Positions 18,617-26,595 of a stretch of DNA of 64,000 bases are shown here, piece by piece (position 1 is the first letter of the stretch; the number at the start of each line of letters is the position of its first letter). The translations under genes and the position numbers were made by a program. The stretch is taken from assembly GCF_022829285.1 (NCBI RefSeq), contig NZ_JAKSYI010000096.1:62001-126000 (forward strand). Direction: 5' to 3'. This stretch comes from Methylobacterium sp. J-078 (GTDB lineage Bacteria; Pseudomonadota; Alphaproteobacteria; Rhizobiales; Beijerinckiaceae). The notes beneath the pieces were generated by a model. The model was not told the DNA's origin. It did not search any database and saw nothing but the letters and a program-made list of their open reading frames with translations.

Positions 18617-19927
18617 TCAGCTCCGGGCGATGAAGCGGGCGCGCATCGGCTTCAGCACGAAGAGCGCGAGGAAACCGGCCAGGAAGGCCATGCCGGAGGC
18701 GACGTAGAACACCGTCTGCCAGGTGCCGGTCTTGGCCTGGATGGTCAGCAGGATCGGCAGCAGCAGGGCGGCCGTGCCCTTGGCGGTGTAGAGCAGGCCC
18801 GCATTAGCCGCCGCGTTCTTGTCGCCGTAGGTGTCGCTGCAGGTGGCGGGGAACAGCGAGTAGATCTCACCCCAGGCGAAGAACACGAGGCCGGTGAGCA
18901 GCACGAAGGCCATCGGGATGTGGGCGAACATGCCGAGCGCCAGGATGCCGGCGCCCTCGATCAGGAAGGCGATGACCATGGGGTTCTCGCGGCCGATCTT
19001 ATCCGAGACCCAGCCGAAGAAGGGCCGCGTGACGCCGTTGAGGACCCGGTCGATGGTCAGCGCGAAGGTCAGCGCCGGCAGGGTCAGGCCCATCAGCGAC
19101 ACGGGCACGCCCGCCACCTGGAAGTCCTTGGCGATGGGGGCCAGCGAGGCCGCCGCCATCAGGCCGCCGGCCGCCATCATCACGAACATGAGGTAGAGCA
19201 GCCAGAAGACCGGCGTGCGCACCATCTCGGCGGTGGAATACTGGCGCCGGGTGACGGTGTTCACGGTCTGCGTCCGGCCGGCGAGCATGCGGTCCTTGAA
19301 GGCGGCGCTCGGCGAGACGAGGAGCAGGGCGGCCAGCATGACGATGAGGCCCTGGCCGAGGCCGAACACCAGGAAGGTGTGCTGATAGCCGGAATCGCGG
19401 ATCATGTTGGCGATCGGGATCACGGTCAGGGCCGAGCCCGCGCCGAAGCCGGCGGCGGTGAGGCCGGCGGCGAAGCCGCGCCGGTCGGGGAACCACTTCA
19501 GGGCGTTGCCCACGCAGGTGCCGTAGACCGCGCCCGCGCCGATGCCGCTGATGGCGGCGGCGGCGTACAGCATCGTCAGGGTGTCGGCATAGGAATTCAT
19601 CACCCAGCCGAGGGCGCACAGCGCACCGCCGAAGATGGTGACGAGGCGCGGGCCGTACTTGTCGACGAACCAGCCCTCGATCGGTACCAGCCAGGTTTCC
19701 ATCACCACGAAGATCGTGAAGGCCCACTGGATGGCGGTGCGCTCCCAGCCGAACTTCTGCTGGATCGGATCGACGAACAGCGTCCAGCCGTATTGCAGGT
19801 TGGCGATCATCGACATGCACAGCACGCCCAGGATGAGCTGCCCCCAGCGGCCGAGCGGCGGCGAATCCACCCCGGCGGTCGCGATCGGGCGCGGGCCGGC
19901 TTCGGCGGGCGCAATGCGCGCAGTCAT
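18617..19927 (-). CDS. oxlT: Oxalate/formate antiporter-type MFS transporter (OxlT)
   Basis: 436 residues, 12 predicted membrane segments. The block NLQYGWTLFVDPIQQKFGW followed by AIQWAFTIFVVMETWLVP is characteristic of the OxlT family. Arg294 (TIDRVLNG, helix 8 region) and Lys383 (LLYTAKGTAALL, helix 11) lie where OxlT of Oxalobacter formigenes has its two oxalate-binding basic residues (Arg272, Lys355); this positional match is by eye. It would exchange oxalate for formate or another carboxylate across the inner membrane. First gene of the oxalate operon; its promoter should be in the AT-rich 19928-20196 stretch. Confidence 0.88.
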   Translation of the reverse strand: MTARIAPAEAGPRPIATAGVDSPPLGRWGQLILGVLCMSMIANLQYGWTLFVDPIQQKFGWERTAIQWAFTIFVVMETWLVPIEGWFVDKYGPRLVTIFGGALCALGWVMNSYADTLTMLYAAAAISGIGAGAVYGTCVGNALKWFPDRRGFAAGLTAAGFGAGSALTVIPIANMIRDSGYQHTFLVFGLGQGLIVMLAALLLVSPSAAFKDRMLAGRTQTVNTVTRRQYSTAEMVRTPVFWLLYLMFVMMAAGGLMAAASLAPIAKDFQVAGVPVSLMGLTLPALTFALTIDRVLNGVTRPFFGWVSDKIGRENPMVIAFLIEGAGILALGMFAHIPMAFVLLTGLVFFAWGEIYSLFPATCSDTYGDKNAAANAGLLYTAKGTAALLLPILLTIQAKTGTWQTVFYVASGMAFLAGFLALFVLKPMRARFIARS

Positions 19928-20196
19928 GGGCGTCTTCCTCGGCTCAACTCTTGTTTATGCCGATCGGTTTTATCGGCAATTATTTTGAATTCAAGGCGTG
20001 AGAACTCGGGGAAGCCTTTGAGTTTGCCGCAAAATTTTTGGGTTAAGCCGACAAAAAATTTGAGATGCTGGTCGTGATCCGGGAAACGGAGAAGATTTTC
20101 TTGCACCGCTCGCAAAGGATCTTTGCAACGCAACATACGGGCGGCGTTCCGGCTGCGTTCGTCACGCCCTCGTCATTCCGCAGAAATGTCGGGCGG
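19928..20196. other. AT-rich intergenic control region upstream of the oxalate operon
   Basis: A distinctly AT-rich stretch in an otherwise GC-rich window, about 370 bp to the next gene start at 20297. On the minus strand it holds two similar motifs, CAAATTTTTTGTCGGC (complement of about 20047-20062) and CAAAAATTTTGCGGC (complement of about 20028-20042), and nearer the gene an inverted repeat at 19958-19978. No credible ORF. It probably carries the oxlT promoter and regulator sites. Confidence 0.5.
19958..19978. promoter_or_regulatory. Inverted repeat, candidate operator of the oxalate operon
   Basis: TGCCGAT (19958-19964), 7-nt spacer, ATCGGCA (19972-19978), a perfect 7-bp dyad 31 bp upstream of the oxlT start codon. 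Position and symmetry suggest a dimeric regulator site. No regulator gene is adjacent. Confidence 0.4.
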
Positions 20197-20221
20197 GGAA
20201 CAATCGTCGGGTTCCACCGTT
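20197..20221 (+). promoter_or_regulatory. Sigma-EcfG (general stress) promoter of the CsbD-family gene
   Basis: GGAAC at 20197-20201, 16-nt spacer, CGTT at 20218-20221: an exact match to the alphaproteobacterial general stress sigma factor EcfG consensus (GGAAC-N16/17-CGTT). It lies 76 bp upstream of the start codon of a CsbD-family stress gene. No other correctly spaced copy was found in front of a gene in this window. Confidence 0.75.
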
Positions 20222-20296
20222 CCGCTTGGCCGAAACCGACCGGTTGCATGCGGCGACCGGGATTTCGATGGATACCAGCTTCACGGAGCGTTTCTG

Positions 20297-20509
20297 ATGA
20301 GCAGCACGACGGACAAGATCAAGGGTCTGGCCAACGAGGCCGTCGGCAACATCAAGCAGGGCATCGGTTCCGCCACCGGCAACGAGAAGCTGCAGGCCGA
20401 GGGCAAGGCCCAGGAACTGAAGGGCGAGGCCCAGAAGACCGTCGGCGACGCCAAGGACGGCATCAAGGGCGCGGCCCAGAGTGCGGCCGACGCCGTCAAG
20501 AAGATCTGA
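20297..20509 (+). CDS. CsbD-family stress protein
   Basis: 70 residues, typical CsbD length. The sequence is an amphipathic, Ala/Gly/Lys-rich repeat pattern: DKIKGLANEAVGNIKQGIG, then EKLQAEGKAQELKGEAQKT. CsbD proteins are general-stress markers (sigma-B in Bacillus, PhyR-EcfG in alphaproteobacteria) of unknown biochemical role, probably cytoplasmic. The ATG at 20297 has GGAG at 20285-20288. The sigma-EcfG-type promoter upstream agrees with stress control. Confidence 0.88.
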   Translation: MSSTTDKIKGLANEAVGNIKQGIGSATGNEKLQAEGKAQELKGEAQKTVGDAKDGIKGAAQSAADAVKKI

Positions 20510-20624
20510 GCCAGTCATATCCTGCGCGCCGCGACCCCGAGGGGGCGATCGGCGCGCAACACGGATCGCCCGGCGCTCCGGCCCGGTCGGATTAGGACTT
20601 CAGAAAGATTAAGGACTTGCGACG

Positions 20625-21008
20625 ATGAACAGGGACCAGATCGAGGGCGGCATCCGCAACATCCGGGGCCGCGGCCGCTCCGCCATCGGCGCCGTGACCG
20701 GGCGGGTCCGCCCGCAGGCCGAGGGCGCGTTCGACCAGGCGGCCGGTGCGGTCCAGTACGCCTATGGCCGTGCCCGCGACGCGGCAGACGACCTGCAGCG
20801 CGACGGCGCCCACCTCGTCGACGAGGCCCGTCACCGCGGCCGTGCCATCGCCGGGGACCTGCAGGAGCGGGGCCGCACCTACCAGGGCGAGGCCGTGCGC
20901 CGTGGCCGCGTCGTCGCCGCCCGCGCCGAGGAGAACAAGGGTACCACGCTGCTTCTGGTAGCGCTGGCCGCCTTCAGCGCCGGCTGGCTGATGCGCCGCG
21001 GTCGCTGA
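20625..21008 (+). CDS. CsbD-like N-terminus with C-terminal membrane anchor, unknown function
   Basis: 127 residues. The first 30 resemble CsbD (MNRDQIEGGIRNIRGRGRSA, then IGAVTG). The middle (about 35-95) is an Arg/Ala/Asp-rich predicted coiled helix (AYGRARDAADDLQRDGAHLV, then DEARHRGR). The end is a hydrophobic segment (TTLLLVALAAFSAGWLM) closed by RRGR, so it looks tail-anchored with a long cytoplasmic or periplasmic helix, as in DUF883/ElaB-type stress proteins. AAGGA at 20611-20615 supports the ATG at 20625. It follows the CsbD gene after 115 bp and may share its stress promoter. Its last 35 bp overlap the convergent GGDEF gene. Confidence 0.72.
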   Translation: MNRDQIEGGIRNIRGRGRSAIGAVTGRVRPQAEGAFDQAAGAVQYAYGRARDAADDLQRDGAHLVDEARHRGRAIAGDLQERGRTYQGEAVRRGRVVAARAEENKGTTLLLVALAAFSAGWLMRRGR

Positions 21009-22008
21009 GCCCGGCGGACCCGTCGCCGGCCTCCCGCGGATTGTGGGGCCGGGGCGGATTCTGGGAACGCAGGTCCTTGGCGCGGTAGAGGGCCTCGTCC
21101 GCCCGCGCCAGCACGGTTTCCGGGGTTTCCTGGTCCGGCGCGTCCCCGCCATCGCGACAGGTCGCGACGCCGAGGCTCGCGGAGATGCAGAGCAGGCTCC
21201 CGTCAAGGTCGAACGGCTCCAGGAAACATTGCTCGATCGCCGTGACGACGCGCCGCCGGGCGTCCGTGCCGTCCACCTCAGCCACCACCACGAACTCGTC
21301 GCCGCCGAGGCGGAAGGTCCGTGCGGCCTGCGCGGCCGTCGCCCGGTCGAGGCGACGGGCCGCCTGGGCCAGCAGCGCGTCGCCGGCCTTGTGGCCGAGC
21401 GTGTCGTTGACGGTCTTGAACAGGTCGAAATCGAGCAGGATCACGAGGCATTCGGCGCCCGCTACCGGGGCGTCGAGCCACGCGATCAGCCGCTCGCGCA
21501 GGGCGAGACGGTTGCCGAGTTGCGTGAGGTCGTCGCGCCGGGCGAGGTCGTGCAGGCGCGCGTGCTCGGCATCCCGCGCCGTGACGTCCCGGTCGATGCC
21601 CCGGTAGCCGAGCAATGTGCCATCCTTCGCCAGCAGCGGGATGCCGCTCGTCTCCAGCACCACGATCCGCCCGTCCCGGTGGCGGTTCCGGTTGATCAGG
21701 CCCGCGAAGGCCCGCTTCTCGGCGGCGATGCCGCCGAAGATCGCCCCGATCCGCGCGGCCTCGTCGGGGGGCATGAAATCGAAGGGCGTGCGCCCCAGCA
21801 TCTCGTGCGGCTCGTAGCCGAGCAGGGCCATCACGTGGCGGGAGGCGTAGGTGTAGCGCCCCTGGGCGTCGACCTCCCAGATCCAGTCGGAATTGGTGTC
21901 GAGCATCGCCTTGAGGCGCGCGATCTCCCGCAGCAGTTCGTCCGGGCTCGCGCCTTCGTCCGAATCCGGGGCCGCCGGGGAGGAGGCGCAGTGTTTCGCG
22001 GTTCTCAT
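20974..22008 (-). CDS. PAS-domain diguanylate cyclase (GGDEF)
   Basis: 344 residues. PAS sensor domain about 35-155 (TNSDWIWEVDAQGRYTYASR and a PAC tail GYRGIDRDVTARD), then a GGDEF domain about 165-320 with LDFDLFKTVNDTLGH and the intact active site RLGGDEFVVV. It should make cyclic di-GMP from two GTP. The RxxD inhibitory site expected five residues before GGDEF is absent, so product inhibition is probably weak. There is no membrane segment, so it is a cytoplasmic sensor. The ATG at 22008 is chosen; the frame runs on to 23916 without homology. The 3' end overlaps the CsbD-like gene by 35 bp. Confidence 0.88.
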   Translation of the reverse strand: MRTAKHCASSPAAPDSDEGASPDELLREIARLKAMLDTNSDWIWEVDAQGRYTYASRHVMALLGYEPHEMLGRTPFDFMPPDEAARIGAIFGGIAAEKRAFAGLINRNRHRDGRIVVLETSGIPLLAKDGTLLGYRGIDRDVTARDAEHARLHDLARRDDLTQLGNRLALRERLIAWLDAPVAGAECLVILLDFDLFKTVNDTLGHKAGDALLAQAARRLDRATAAQAARTFRLGGDEFVVVAEVDGTDARRRVVTAIEQCFLEPFDLDGSLLCISASLGVATCRDGGDAPDQETPETVLARADEALYRAKDLRSQNPPRPHNPREAGDGSAGLSDRGASASRR

Positions 22009-22119
22009 GGGCAGCGGGTAGGCACTCGCGGTCGATCCTGTCCCGAATGCACGATTAGGGATAAGGATCGGTATACGAAGCCGCCCGAGACCGGCCGCCG
22101 CGCGGGAGACATCACCGGA

Positions 22120-22899
22120 ATGCCGATACGCCCCTGGGCCGAGCTGACGACGGAGGCGTTCCGGACCCGCGACATGGGGCGGACCATCGCGGTGCTGCCC
22201 GTGGCGGCCATCGAGCAGCACGGGCCGCACCTGCCGCTGGCCACCGACACGATCATCGCCGAGGGCTACCTCGCCCGCCTGGCACGGCTGCCGGCCGACG
22301 ACCTCGACGTCCTGCTGCTGCCCGTCCAGGCCATCGGCAAATCCGACGAGCACGACGGCTTTCCCGGCACCCTGACCCTCTCCACCGAGACGGCCCTGCG
22401 GGCCTGGACCGGGATCGGCGCGGATGTGCGGCGGGCGGGCTGCGGCAAGCTCGTGATCATCACCGCGCACGGGGGCAACAGCGGGCTCATCGACCTCGTG
22501 GCGGGCGACCTGCGCGCCCTCGGGATGGTGGCGGTGACCACGGCCTGGAGCCGTTTCGGCTATCCGGAAGGGCTGTTCCCGGAGGACGAGATCCGCCACG
22601 GCATCCATGGCGGCGGCATCGAGACCGCCCTGATGCTGGCCCTGCGGCCCGACCTCGTGCGGGTGGAGGCTGTCGCGGACTTCACCCCCCGCACCCGGGC
22701 GATGGCGGAGCGCTTCACGCACCTGCGCGCCGGGCGGCCCGCCGCCTTCGCCTGGAAGGCGCAGGACCTCAACCCTTCGGGCGCGATCGGCGACGCCACC
22801 CTCGGCACGGCGGAGGCGGGGGCCGCCGCCCTCGATCACGGCGCCCGGGCTGTCCTGGAACTCCTGCGCGACGTCGACCGCTTCGACTTGGCCGGATGA
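22120..22899 (+). CDS. Creatininase-family amidohydrolase
   Basis: 259 residues. Metal-site motifs of the family are intact: AAIEQHGPHLPLATDT (Glu, His, Asp ligands), ITAHGGNSG and GGGIETALML (Glu). Members hydrolyse cyclic or linear amides (creatinine, formamidopyrimidines) or process peptides (MftE). No mycofactocin genes are nearby, so a metabolic amidohydrolase of unknown substrate is the best call. GGGAGA at 22104-22109 supports the ATG at 22120. It is divergent from the GGDEF gene, with 111 bp between. Confidence 0.85.
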   Translation: MPIRPWAELTTEAFRTRDMGRTIAVLPVAAIEQHGPHLPLATDTIIAEGYLARLARLPADDLDVLLLPVQAIGKSDEHDGFPGTLTLSTETALRAWTGIGADVRRAGCGKLVIITAHGGNSGLIDLVAGDLRALGMVAVTTAWSRFGYPEGLFPEDEIRHGIHGGGIETALMLALRPDLVRVEAVADFTPRTRAMAERFTHLRAGRPAAFAWKAQDLNPSGAIGDATLGTAEAGAAALDHGARAVLELLRDVDRFDLAG

Positions 22900-23022
22900 C
22901 GGGGATGCGCGGAGACGAATTTCCGTGCGCCGCGTAACCCCGCCGCGCCCCGGAGCGAAATCTACCGCGACGGGAGGGTCGCGCTCCCGGACCCGGAAAA
23001 CCTTCCGGACCAGGAAGCCCGC

Positions 23023-23727
23023 ATGGTGGCCCTCGCCCTTCCGGCCGGACCCGGCCTCACCGCTCGTTCCGCCGCCGGCCCCGCCCGGGAGAGCGGCGTG
23101 AGCCTCGATGCCGGCCTCGACGGCACCCTCGCGGCCGCCATGGCGGCGGCGCAGGCGGGCGACGGGGAGGCCTATCGCCGCCTGTTGCGGGCCTGCCTGC
23201 CGGTGGTGGCCGGGATGGCGCGGGCGCAGGGCGTGCGGCCGGATGCGGTGGACGACGTGGTGCAGGACGTGCTGCTGACGATCCACCGGGCGCGGGCGAC
23301 CTACGACCCGGGCCGGCCCTTCCTGCCCTGGCTGCGCGCCATCACCCAGCGCCGGGCCATCGACGGGATGCGCCGGGCCGGGCGGCGGCCCCGCGAGGTG
23401 CACGATCCGATCGCCTACGAGGCGGAGGCCGATGGCGGTCCGGCCCCCGGCGCCGGCCTGGAGGCGCGCGACCGCGCCCGGGTGCTCGCCCGGGCCGTGG
23501 CCGCCCTGCCCGAGGGGCAGCGCCAAGCCGTGGAGCACTTGGCGCTCGGCGAACGCAGCCTCGACGAGGCGGCCGAACTGACCGGGCGCAGCAAGGGCGC
23601 CCTCAAGGTGAACCTGCACCGTGCCCTCAAGGCCCTGCGCCGCACCCTCGGGCGGGACGGACCGGAGGCGGATCGGGGAGCGGGAGACGGGGCGGATGCG
23701 CGGGGACGAGGAACACACGATGTCTGA
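23023..23727 (+). CDS. ECF-type RNA polymerase sigma factor
   Basis: 234 residues. Sigma region 2 is about residues 45-115 (VDDVVQDVLLTIHRARATYD, then LPWLRAITQRRAIDGMRR) and region 4 about 155-215 (ALPEGQRQAVEHLALGERSL, then KGALKVNLHRALKALRR). AGGAAG at 23012-23017 precedes the ATG; a GTG at 23098 is a shorter option. Its stop overlaps by 8 bp the start of an NrsF/DUF1109 membrane protein, the usual anti-sigma partner of this ECF group. It directs RNA polymerase to stress genes, possibly in response to oxidants or heavy metals as for Caulobacter SigF; the inducer here is not known. Confidence 0.88.
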   Translation: MVALALPAGPGLTARSAAGPARESGVSLDAGLDGTLAAAMAAAQAGDGEAYRRLLRACLPVVAGMARAQGVRPDAVDDVVQDVLLTIHRARATYDPGRPFLPWLRAITQRRAIDGMRRAGRRPREVHDPIAYEAEADGGPAPGAGLEARDRARVLARAVAALPEGQRQAVEHLALGERSLDEAAELTGRSKGALKVNLHRALKALRRTLGRDGPEADRGAGDGADARGRGTHDV

Positions 23728-24388
23728 GCGCGCGCGCCTCCGGCCCGATGATGATCGCGTGCATGACGATCTGGTGGAAGCCCTCGCGGGGGACCTGAGG
23801 CCGGTGCGGCGCCTGCCGTCGCCGGGCCTGCGGGCCCTGATCTGGTGCGCGGCGGCCCTGGGCGCGGGCCTGGCCCTGATGCCGTTCGCCGATCTCGAGG
23901 CCCTGCACCTGCGCATGGCGGTGCCGGATCTGCGCTACGCCGCCCTCGGCGCGCTGCTCACCGCCCTGACCGCCACCGTCGCGGCCTTCCAGACCAGCGT
24001 GCCGGGGCGCTCCCTCCGCTGGACCCTGCTGCCGGTCGCGCCGGCCGCCCTCTGGGTGAGCGCGAGCGGCCTCGGCTGCCTGCGCGGCGTAACGGTCCCG
24101 GGGGCCGCGCCGCCGGAGGCCGGTGGATGCTTCGCGTTCCTGCTCGGCGTCTCGCTCCCGCTCTCCCTCGCGCTCGTGTGGATGCTGCGCCGGGCCTGCC
24201 CCCTGCGCCCCAACCTCACGGCTGCCCTGGCCGGGCTCGCGGCGGCAGCGGCGGCGGCCGTCCTCCTTGTGCCCTTCCACCCGCACGACGCTACGGCGGC
24301 GGACCTCGCCCTGCACGGGGTCGCGGTTCTCCTCGTCATCGGGGTCAACGGCCTCGCGGGCGGGCGCCTGCTGACGCGGGGCAGCTGA
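23720..24388 (+). CDS. nrsF: NrsF/DUF1109-family membrane anti-sigma factor
   Basis: 222 residues with six predicted membrane helices and a short cytoplasmic N-terminus (HDDLVEALAGDLRPVRRLPSPG) that carries the family's conserved L-x-x-D-L-x-P-V segment, thought to hold the sigma factor. In Caulobacter NrsF binds ECF SigF and uses conserved periplasmic cysteines for sensing; here Cys residues occur in GLGCLRGV, GGCFAF and RRACPL. Translation starts inside the sigma gene (8-bp overlap), which implies coupled, stoichiometric synthesis. Confidence 0.83.
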   Translation: MSERARLRPDDDRVHDDLVEALAGDLRPVRRLPSPGLRALIWCAAALGAGLALMPFADLEALHLRMAVPDLRYAALGALLTALTATVAAFQTSVPGRSLRWTLLPVAPAALWVSASGLGCLRGVTVPGAAPPEAGGCFAFLLGVSLPLSLALVWMLRRACPLRPNLTAALAGLAAAAAAAVLLVPFHPHDATAADLALHGVAVLLVIGVNGLAGGRLLTRGS

Positions 24389-24419
24389 AGGGAGCCGCCG
24401 CTCAGGCGATCGCCGCCGC

Positions 24420-25295
24420 TCAGGCGGCCCGGATCGCGTCCGCGACCTCGCCGGGATACTCCTCGTGCGGGCTGAGCGCCCCCGGCACGGAGGCCCGGGC
24501 GACCCGGCCGGTGGCGATCAGCGCGTCCATCTCGGCCCCGGAGCGGCGCGGGGCCCGCTCCGGCCGCAGGACCAGGACCGGCGGCAGGCCGGGGCCCTCG
24601 AACAGGTCGAGGAAGTCCCGGCGGCTCTCGAAGGGGTCGAGGCCACCGGTGACGAAGGCGGCCGTGCCGAAGCGCCCGCCGTTCTGGCGCGTGATGGCGT
24701 GCTTGTCGGCGATGATTCCGGGCGTGACGTGGTCGGGGTCGGCATAGACGTGGGCGCGCATCATCCGGCCGATGACGGGCCGGCTGATGTTGATGCGGTA
24801 GAGGGCGTCGCCCAGCAGCGGCAGCTCGACGGCCCGGCGCAAGGTGGTGAACAGGCCCTTGCGCTCCGGCCCCAGGGCGGTGGGCAGCGGCCCCCGCCAG
24901 GTCGGGGCGACGAGGACGAGGCGCGCGAAGGCCCGGGGATGGCGCCGCGCCGCCGCCACGAGGTAGCCGGCCGCGTGGCCGGCCCCCACCGCGAGGGCGT
25001 AGGGGCCGGGGGCCGCCGCCAGCAGGGCATCGAGGAAGGCGTGCATCGTCTCCGGGTTCAGGGGCACCCGGGCCCGGACATGGTCGCCGAAGCCCGGCCA
25101 GTCCGGCACGAGGCAGCGGTAGCTGTGCCCCAGATCCTTGGCCAGGGGCCGCATCTCGACGCGGGCCGAGATCGACGACAGGGCCGGCAGCAGCAGGGCG
25201 TCGGGACCGCTGCCGACGACGTCGTAGGGGGTCGGAACGCGGCGCCCGGCGAAGGTCAGCGCGAAGCTGCGGGTGGAATGGGCCGGGTCGATCAT
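24420..25295 (-). CDS. Alpha/beta-hydrolase-fold protein lacking the nucleophile serine
   Basis: 291 residues. The fold is suggested by the oxyanion-loop region (LLLPALSSISARVEMRPLAK), VPDWPGFGDH and the strand-turn-helix LAVGAGHAAGYLVAAARRHP. At the nucleophile elbow, where active enzymes have G-x-S-x-G, the sequence reads GHAAG, so the catalytic Ser is Ala. A candidate acid/His end (PHEEYPGEV) remains. It could be a binding or non-canonical protein rather than a hydrolase. It is on the minus strand downstream of dapD and the 47-bp repeats, and converges on nrsF. The exact role is unknown. Confidence 0.75.
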   Translation of the reverse strand: MIDPAHSTRSFALTFAGRRVPTPYDVVGSGPDALLLPALSSISARVEMRPLAKDLGHSYRCLVPDWPGFGDHVRARVPLNPETMHAFLDALLAAAPGPYALAVGAGHAAGYLVAAARRHPRAFARLVLVAPTWRGPLPTALGPERKGLFTTLRRAVELPLLGDALYRINISRPVIGRMMRAHVYADPDHVTPGIIADKHAITRQNGGRFGTAAFVTGGLDPFESRRDFLDLFEGPGLPPVLVLRPERAPRRSGAEMDALIATGRVARASVPGALSPHEEYPGEVADAIRAA

Positions 25296-25375
25296 CGTAC
25301 GCCTCTTCCTCGCATCCGGGACGATTCCACCGGCACCAGATGGGGCATGGCCGGCCGCGCCGGCACGCGACCGAG

Positions 25376-25516
25376 CGACGCCCCAAGAGGGGTTTCGCTC
25401 GGTATCGGATCAAGCGTTCTGGCGACGCCCGAAAAGGGGCTTCGCTCGATATCGGATCAAGCGTCCTGGCGACGCCCCAAAAGGGGCTTCGCTCGGCATC
25501 GGATCAAGCGTCCAGG
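25376..25516. repeat. Three 47-bp tandem repeats
   Basis: Units 25376-25422, 25423-25469 and 25470-25516, each starting CGACGCCC and ending GCGT(T/C)C(T/A)GG, with a fourth copy fading out after 25517. Each carries a small dyad; the third has a perfect GCCCC-AAAA-GGGGC (25474-25487). The array fills the space between the dapD stop and the alpha/beta-hydrolase start, so it would be in the 3' leader of dapD mRNA and may act as stacked terminator or stability hairpins. Confidence 0.85.
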
Positions 25517-25529
25517 GGACGTCCCGGGA

Positions 25530-26384
<855 letters not shown>

Positions 26385-26595
26385 GGGGCTGGTTCCGGCA
26401 ACGGGCTTGTGGGGATGCGGCCCGTGCTTACAAAAGCCCGTCCGGCCTGTCACCTTCGCGGGCATCGCGTCTCTCGGGGTCGGTGCGGGATTCCCGCGGA
26501 TCGACAAAGGCCGGAGGACACTGGAAACTTCCGTCCGCCATCATGAGATCTCTTCCGTCGACCCATCATCCGAGGGCGTGGCAGCGAGGTGAACG

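Noticed and set aside
16673..20077. A plus-strand open frame of 1134 codons across the oxalate operon
   Set aside because: It is antisense to four well-recognised genes, has low-complexity Arg/Gly/His-rich composition, and no motif; such frames arise from high-GC third positions. The same holds for the long frames 4349-6322 (-), 34928-36913 (+), 38351-40036 (+) and 42424-45039 (-).
19924..20249. Small minus-strand frames between the oxalate operon and the CsbD gene
   Set aside because: Two overlapping short frames without ribosome sites or homology, lying across the AT-rich control region and the sigma-EcfG promoter.
22120..22899. Creatininase-family gene as mycofactocin protein MftE
   Set aside because: No other mycofactocin genes (radical SAM, precursor peptide, redox enzymes) are in the neighbourhood.
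25376..25516. CRISPR array
   Set aside because: The 47-bp units are directly adjacent without spacers and no cas genes are present.
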